Assembly (NCBI GenBank): GCA_007449985.2
Contig: VIIQ02000056.1
Location: 186,001-250,000 of the forward strand
From: Desmodesmus armatus
Lineage: Eukaryota; Chlorophyta; Chlorophyceae; Sphaeropleales; Scenedesmaceae
Length of the DNA stretch: 64,000 nt
Direction of reading: 5' to 3'
Shown: one piece after another, positions 59,324-64,000 of the stretch
How the letters are laid out: every line of letters starts with the position of its first letter
How positions within the stretch are numbered: the stretch's first letter is position 1
Position numbers and translations under genes: made by a program
Notes under the pieces: generated by a model
Databases searched by the model: none
The model's input: the letters and a program-made list of their open reading frames with translations, nothing else
What the model was told of the DNA's origin: nothing

Positions 59324-60598
59324 TCTGGGCACAGGTCTAACCTACTACAGCTGGAAGTCTGGCCTGTAGCTTCGGCAGAACAGTTAGATGATGCAACGCT
59401 TGACACCAGTGTGGGGTGTGTTGTGCTGCAAGGGGCCTGAGGTTCTTTTATCAGGGGCAGATGCCTGTGGGGCACACAAGGGCTGGCGTGGTTGAGCCAA
59501 TGCACAATGCATTCGTGCTGGTTGTGCTGGTCTTTTTCAGTAGCTGGTTGTCAGACCGCCGTGCTGTGTGCTGTGCCTGCATGGCAGCCTGGCGTCATGT
59601 GGGCGCCAGTGCAGTACGGTGCTGTGTCCCTGTCCTGCAAGAGGGCGCGGTGCCGATCCCACACGCGTGCATGCTGGCAGCTGCCCAGGGTGGAGTTGCT
59701 TGGTGTGATTGTAGGCTGTACATCATGTAATGTAACCTGGTACTTGTTGGATGAGGAGCCAATTAAGTGGTGCATGTCTGGCAGCAAGGCTATGTTTTGA
59801 CATGCGTAGATGCTGCCCTTTTTGCATGATCAGTCTTGACCCCATGACACTTGTCCCCTCTACTGCACACTGTGGTCCAGCACCTTCATAATTAATACAA
59901 TAGTACAGACATGAGCACTTGAATGCGGGCATCTAGTTCACAGCTTGGGGTTGTGTGGTGTGCTCGAACAGCACAGATGTCGCACCACACACAACAATGA
60001 TCCACCCAGTGAGGCTCCAGCTGCTGTGGGTGACATATCAAGCCGTTTTGCCTATTTCCGACATGAGGACGTTACAATCTTCTACAGGGGTTGCATGCCC
60101 ACACGATCAATACATACATTTCAAAACAACGCCTGCACAGTGCTGTGTGCCACGTGGCCCACAGTTGCTGGCAACAAGCACTAACACACGAGGCATGCTG
60201 TGCAGTGTGCGGCGACACAAAGTGAAGCCAACTGCCTGACGGCAAGCACTGCTTTTGCACAAATAACTTGCTTAGCCCAGCTGGCCAAGCTTAAAGCGCT
60301 GCAGTGCGTCGCCAATCGTTGGCTCTGAAGCAGCAACATCATAGGCCCGCTGTTGCTGTCAGATGCACAGGACACCTGACTACCAGGGACCAACCCAGTG
60401 CAAGGAAACTTGGCAGATGCATACAACAGACACGCAGAGGGCTGACCGCGCAAACCAGGGGTTGATGCAGGGAAGCTGCAGGTCACTGCAAAGCTGCAGC
60501 CCACCATGGCCATTGGCAGTGGCCCAACTGCGGTGTGGCATAATGGTTTGGGCTGAGCCAGGCAGCTCAACTGCACTGGTGGGTGGCAAGTGCTGCGA
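59324..60598. other. Intergenic between convergent genes
   Basis: About 1.3 kb between the MCRS1-like stop and the 127-residue gene's stop. No coding chain is seen on either strand. It should contain both 3' UTRs. Confidence 0.5.
59726..59735 (+). terminator. Double TGTAA motif, possible MCRS1-like poly(A) signal
   Basis: TGTAATGTAA lies about 400 nt after the stop codon. It matches the chlorophyte TGTAA signal. The distance is long for a 3' UTR but not unusual in these algae. Confidence 0.35.
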
Positions 60599-61873
60599 TC
60601 ACCACCAGTACATGTCCTGGGGCATGGCTGGGCCAGTACGAGGGATCTTCCACCTGCACACAGACAAAATACGCAGACAAACATACATAATGACACACGA
60701 TGCATTGCACAAGACAGTCACGGAGGTGTCATCTTGCAAAGAAAGGTTCTCCTTCTGTGGAGAGCATGCCTGCCAGCTTTGGACATAACCGGCTGTACTA
60801 TACTGCACTGCTGCTGCCTGTGGGCCCCTGCTTGCATACAAAGCCTGCACGATGTTCTGTCCAGGCAGCGCTGTCCCAGCACCTGCTGGTTGACGCCAAC
60901 CCCCACTCCTGTCTCACCTCTTCCAGTGCAGGTGGTCCCACCACATGTGCTCCCAGCTATCTGTCACGTTGCGGGGGCCACCACCCACCTGCATATGCGA
61001 TAGACACACACAAAGTAAGGAATGCGGGCCATCCTAAACCATGCACGACCAACTTGTTGGACTGTGGTTTCCAATACGAGGCATTCAGACAGCCTCGCCC
61101 CAAGCGCCATTCACACTGCTGAAGCACTCCTCCTCCAACCAAGCACAAAGAACATCTGCATCCTGTCCACACTGCGTGTGCTCCCACCCTACACATAACG
61201 TGACAGACTTGCAGGAGCACCCCCCCCCCCCTAACAGCACCTAAAAAAGCACTCACCAGCCAGGTGCGTGGTGTCTGCCCGCGGAGCGCATCACGCCGCT
61301 GTGCCGCCTCATTCACACATGAAGCTATGTAGTCAGGGCTGTATAAACAACAGTCGGCAGCAGTTCACATCAGCAGACACAGAAGCACAGTGAATCAGCA
61401 GTTGCGGCAGCGGGCACTTGTGTGCTGCCACACAGGCGACGTGCTGGATCTCAGCGAGGCCGCACACCAGCAGTCAGTACTTACTCCCACTTCCTGGCTC
61501 TCAACTCGCTGCCGAATACGCTGCCTGGGAACATGTGGCACAGCAGGGATGTCTGCGGCAGGCAAAGCGCAACACAACGCAGAAACAACCGCAGTTGCAG
61601 GAGGTAACAGCAGCAGCAACAGCTGCAGCTATCCAAGGAGGGCTCATATGACTGAACGGAAGGGAACGTAATGCAGTGAACATACCCTTAACATCAGCTA
61701 CAGAGGGTGCAGGGCTCAATGAGGGTGCACTTTAGCCGTCCAGCAGTAGCAGCAGCAGCACTCACATTGATGCCCAGGAAGAATGCACCGAAGAACTCTC
61801 CGGGAGCATGTGGGATTGCGGCTGGGCCCTTGTAGGGCTGATATGCTAGGAACACGGGTGGCTCTTCATCCAT
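60599..61873 (-). CDS. Unrecognised 127-residue protein with a hydrophobic segment and Trp-rich C-terminus
   Basis: Five exons close in phase: 61873-61766, 61552-61485, 61338-61257, 60988-60918 and 60653-60599. The ATG at 61873 is the first in the frame (MDEEPPVFLAYQPYKG). A hydrophobic segment spans about residues 27-48 (GEFFGAFFLGIN, SLLCHMFPG). A charged helix follows (SCVNEAAQRRDALRG). The C-terminus is rich in Trp and His (SWEHMWWDHLHW, DMYWW-stop). The clean splice phases and lack of in-frame stops make it a real gene in my view, although I do not recognise the family. Size, a single membrane segment and aromatic ends resemble accessory subunits of mitochondrial or plastid membrane complexes; this is only an analogy. 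Confidence 0.68.
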
Positions 61874-62617
61874 TCTGCCTCAGCAGATCCAACGGAGTCG
61901 CTGGCAGCGATCCAGCAGCAATCAACTCGGAACGACAACGATGATACGACACCCTCTGCCACCTCGCCAAACAAAGATCGCTGGTGATGTGTCCTGAACA
62001 GTGCACCGTTCGTGTGGTGTCTGTACAAGGCAAAGCACAGCAGTTTGACTGGGCTGACTCTCTGACTTCCATACTCAAGAAGAGGGAAAACTTCCTGCAT
62101 TGATCAAGCGCATCTTTGGGCCAACCACATGTACCACTGTACCCCTGCAGGGGCTCCTTCACCACACGGCAAGGACTGGGAGCCCAGTTACTATCTGTGC
62201 CTTCCCTTGGTCAGAAGCACCTGGCAGCCAACAGCCTTGTTCTGCTGTGCACCGAAATTGCCGACACTGTCCTATCCCTGTTTGATAATCCAATCATGGC
62301 AAATGTAATCGCCACACTCCTTCAAGGCTTGTGTACATTGGGGGGGAGAGCCCTACCCACCAGTTGGGGTGGATGACAAGCACCCATTGTGTGCAGGCGA
62401 CGTGTTACACATTACTCTGATCAGCACATAAGCTTTCCTTACGTAATCAGCACACCTGCGCAAATTGAATATGTCATGACCCTCACCAGCCTGGCATGCA
62501 GTGTGTGAATATGACAAGTTACACAGTAATGTAACACCCACTGCCATGGCCTCATACCCCAGCACCCAACACTCTCTCACACGCTCAGTGAAAACACACA
62601 CATCAATGTCAGCTCCC
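61874..62617. other. Spacer upstream of the 127-residue gene, downstream of TIC40
   Basis: About 0.74 kb with no recognisable gene. It contains the TIC40 3' flank and presumably the promoter of the small gene. Confidence 0.5.
62519..62523 (-). terminator. TGTAA polyadenylation signal of TIC40
   Basis: TTACA on plus reads TGTAA on minus, about 95 nt beyond the TIC40 stop. The assignment rests on motif and position. Confidence 0.5.
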
Positions 62618-64000
62618 TCACTTCTGCATCCCCTGCTGCTGCATCTGAGGAGCAAAGATCTCTGTCACCTTCTCCAACACCTGAGCAGCAACAGCAGACA
62701 AACACACACAACACATTTGTCAGCAGCAGCCTCCTGCAAGCACTGAAACCTTTTGCAACTCCATACATCACTTGACAAGCACCCACCTTGCAATGTGCGA
62801 GACTAGGCAGGCAATGCAACATCATGATGCAGGACTACTCGCCATCACCAAAAGGCAACACATTGGCGTCTTGCGCTGCAGGCAGACCGACCATCAGGGC
62901 ACACGCAGCCCCACACAGCCACAACATGGGGACAAGCATACACCCAATCTGCACCTGTGTAAGCCTGTTTGCTTACCTTCATCACCTCTGGGTCACCCTG
63001 GTACTTGGAAATGTTCTGCAAAGGTTCAAAGCAAGCAGCAGGAAGGGGCAGTGTCAGGTTGTTGCATGCTGCTAGCCACGGGCCCCACAAAACTCATGAT
63101 GTGTAAGCTACAACAGGACGGCCATGCCCAGGGTTAGGCACCAATGGCACCGGCAGGCGTGTGATGCTCAGTCACAACCGCACAGAGCCCCACTGGTTGG
63201 CTGTACTAAACTGCAGAACCCGCATACAGGCTGCCACACAAGCTGCCACCATGTGATGGCGAACATTGGCACGTTTGAATAAGTTCAAACCCTACTCACC
63301 ATTGGGTTCTGGCTGATGTCAAAGATGGCCTGCTGCACCTTGGGGTTGCTGAACCCTGCTGCCAGGTCAGGTGTGGCCAGCACCTTCTGGATGACGTCCT
63401 CGGGCTTCAGTCCCAGCTCACTGAACTGAGCCTGGACCTTCTCCTGGCTGAAGTCCATCTGGCTCATCATGTTCATCATGTCAGGGCTCATGCCCATGCC
63501 CTGCGGGGGAGGGGGGGAGGGGGGGGGGGTACACAGCAACAACAATGTCAGTAACAAGAAATCACTGTGCTTGTGGGTGTGACAATGTGAGGATGTGTGA
63601 GTTTTGCTAATGTTGTTACTGCTTCATGGCTCAAGATAGGTATAAACACACCATACCGAGATCCAGTATGGGGCTGATGGGGCAGCCTGACGGACACGCT
63701 GTGTCAGACACACAATGTCGCAATGGGCCAACGGAGCAGCCGTTGCCTGAGACACACCACAGCACACCTGCCTAGGGACTAGAGAGCACCACTGGGAACA
63801 CCACCAACGTGTACGGCTGCTCCACCAGCACCCCATAGGATGCCACCAACTGCAGTATCCCCCTCTCAGACAGCGAGCATTGCCAAGAACCTGAAGCTCT
63901 TGTCCCCTCAACCGGCTCACCGACTGTGCAAACACTCCCTCCATCTGCTTGCGCACTTCGGGGTTGTTGAGCATCCACTCGATGCTCTCTGGGTTGCGCA
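62618..64000 (-). CDS. TIC40: TIC40, plastid protein-import co-chaperone (C-terminal part; continues past the right edge)
   Basis: Four exons are visible: 64000-63921 (partial), 63500-63300, 63015-62977 and 62680-62618. The first reads NPESIEWMLNNPEVRKQMEG. The next has GMGMSPDMMNMMSQMDFS followed by GLKPEDVIQKVLATPDLAAG and VQQAIFDISQNPM. The third reads NISKYQGDPEVMK. The last is VLEKVTEIFAPQMQ to TGA. This is the STI1/Hop-type (NP-repeat) C-terminal domain of TIC40, with the typical ending SNP.VQQAI...SQNP..I.KYQ.D.EVM.V. TIC40 is anchored in the inner plastid envelope and recruits stromal Hsp93 during import. The transit peptide, membrane anchor and TPR-like part lie outside the window. 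The 3' acceptor of the second exon follows a long C-rich pyrimidine tract. Confidence 0.9.

Noticed and set aside
63500..63531. G/A-rich homopurine run near the right end, a possible G-quadruplex
   Set aside because: It is the long C-rich pyrimidine tract of a TIC40 3' splice site on minus; no need for another explanation.

Overview
The window is nuclear DNA of a green alga (core Chlorophyta). Genes are split into many short exons joined by introns that mostly begin GTGAG/GTAAG and end TGCAG. Coding sequence is GC-rich with CAG (Gln) and GCN (Ala) runs. Several products are green-lineage or plastid proteins: a plant-type APS reductase with a thioredoxin domain, TIC40, and a CBS-DCC protein with a transit-like N-terminus. 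The species cannot be fixed from the sequence. Exon models were built by hand from splice motifs, reading-frame phase and family conservation. Where exact coordinates are given, the phases close.

Layout. Minus strand, 1-15.6 kb: a SpoU RNA methyltransferase (338-2127, 3' end unresolved); a glucose-6-phosphate 1-epimerase (2282-4796); a purple-acid-phosphatase-like gene with a very long Pro/Cys/Gly-rich extension (5403-11857); a mitochondrial-type gamma carbonic anhydrase (13168-15638). Divergent from the last, on plus, is APS reductase (15938-19452). A YTH-domain RNA-binding gene (minus, 20494-24875) shares a 289-bp divergent spacer with a 2OG-Fe(II) oxygenase gene (plus, 25165 to about 29.7 kb). 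The interval 29.7-31.3 kb is poorly resolved and holds an orphan exon of trehalose-6-phosphate phosphatase.

The 31.8-40.9 kb stretch is the most unusual. A divergent USP-type deubiquitinase (31850-33028) is followed by a 19-exon gene (33220-40888). That gene encodes an AP2 domain and a C-X2-C-X18-C-X2-C GATA-type finger in one about 1421-residue protein. It carries three independent tandem arrays: a 273-bp exon+intron unit (6 copies of an 84-nt exon), an intronic 66-bp unit (7 copies), and a coding 105-bp unit (8 copies). Next come a CBS-pair/DCC thiol-oxidoreductase fusion (plus, 41127-44946), a gene-poor 2 kb, and an adenosine/adenine deaminase (minus, 46955-49347).

50.1-64 kb: an MT-A70-like gene with a degenerate catalytic motif (plus, to 56079) that has a defective tRNA-like element in an intron; a microspherule-protein-1-like FHA gene (plus, 56412-59323); an unrecognised 127-residue protein (minus, 60599-61873); and the 3' half of TIC40 (minus, 62618 to the right edge).

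Most genes are unrelated housekeeping functions. The one functional theme is RNA/DNA modification (SpoU methylase, YTH m6A reader, MT-A70-like protein). Nothing suggests a virus, plasmid, CRISPR array or prokaryotic operon.
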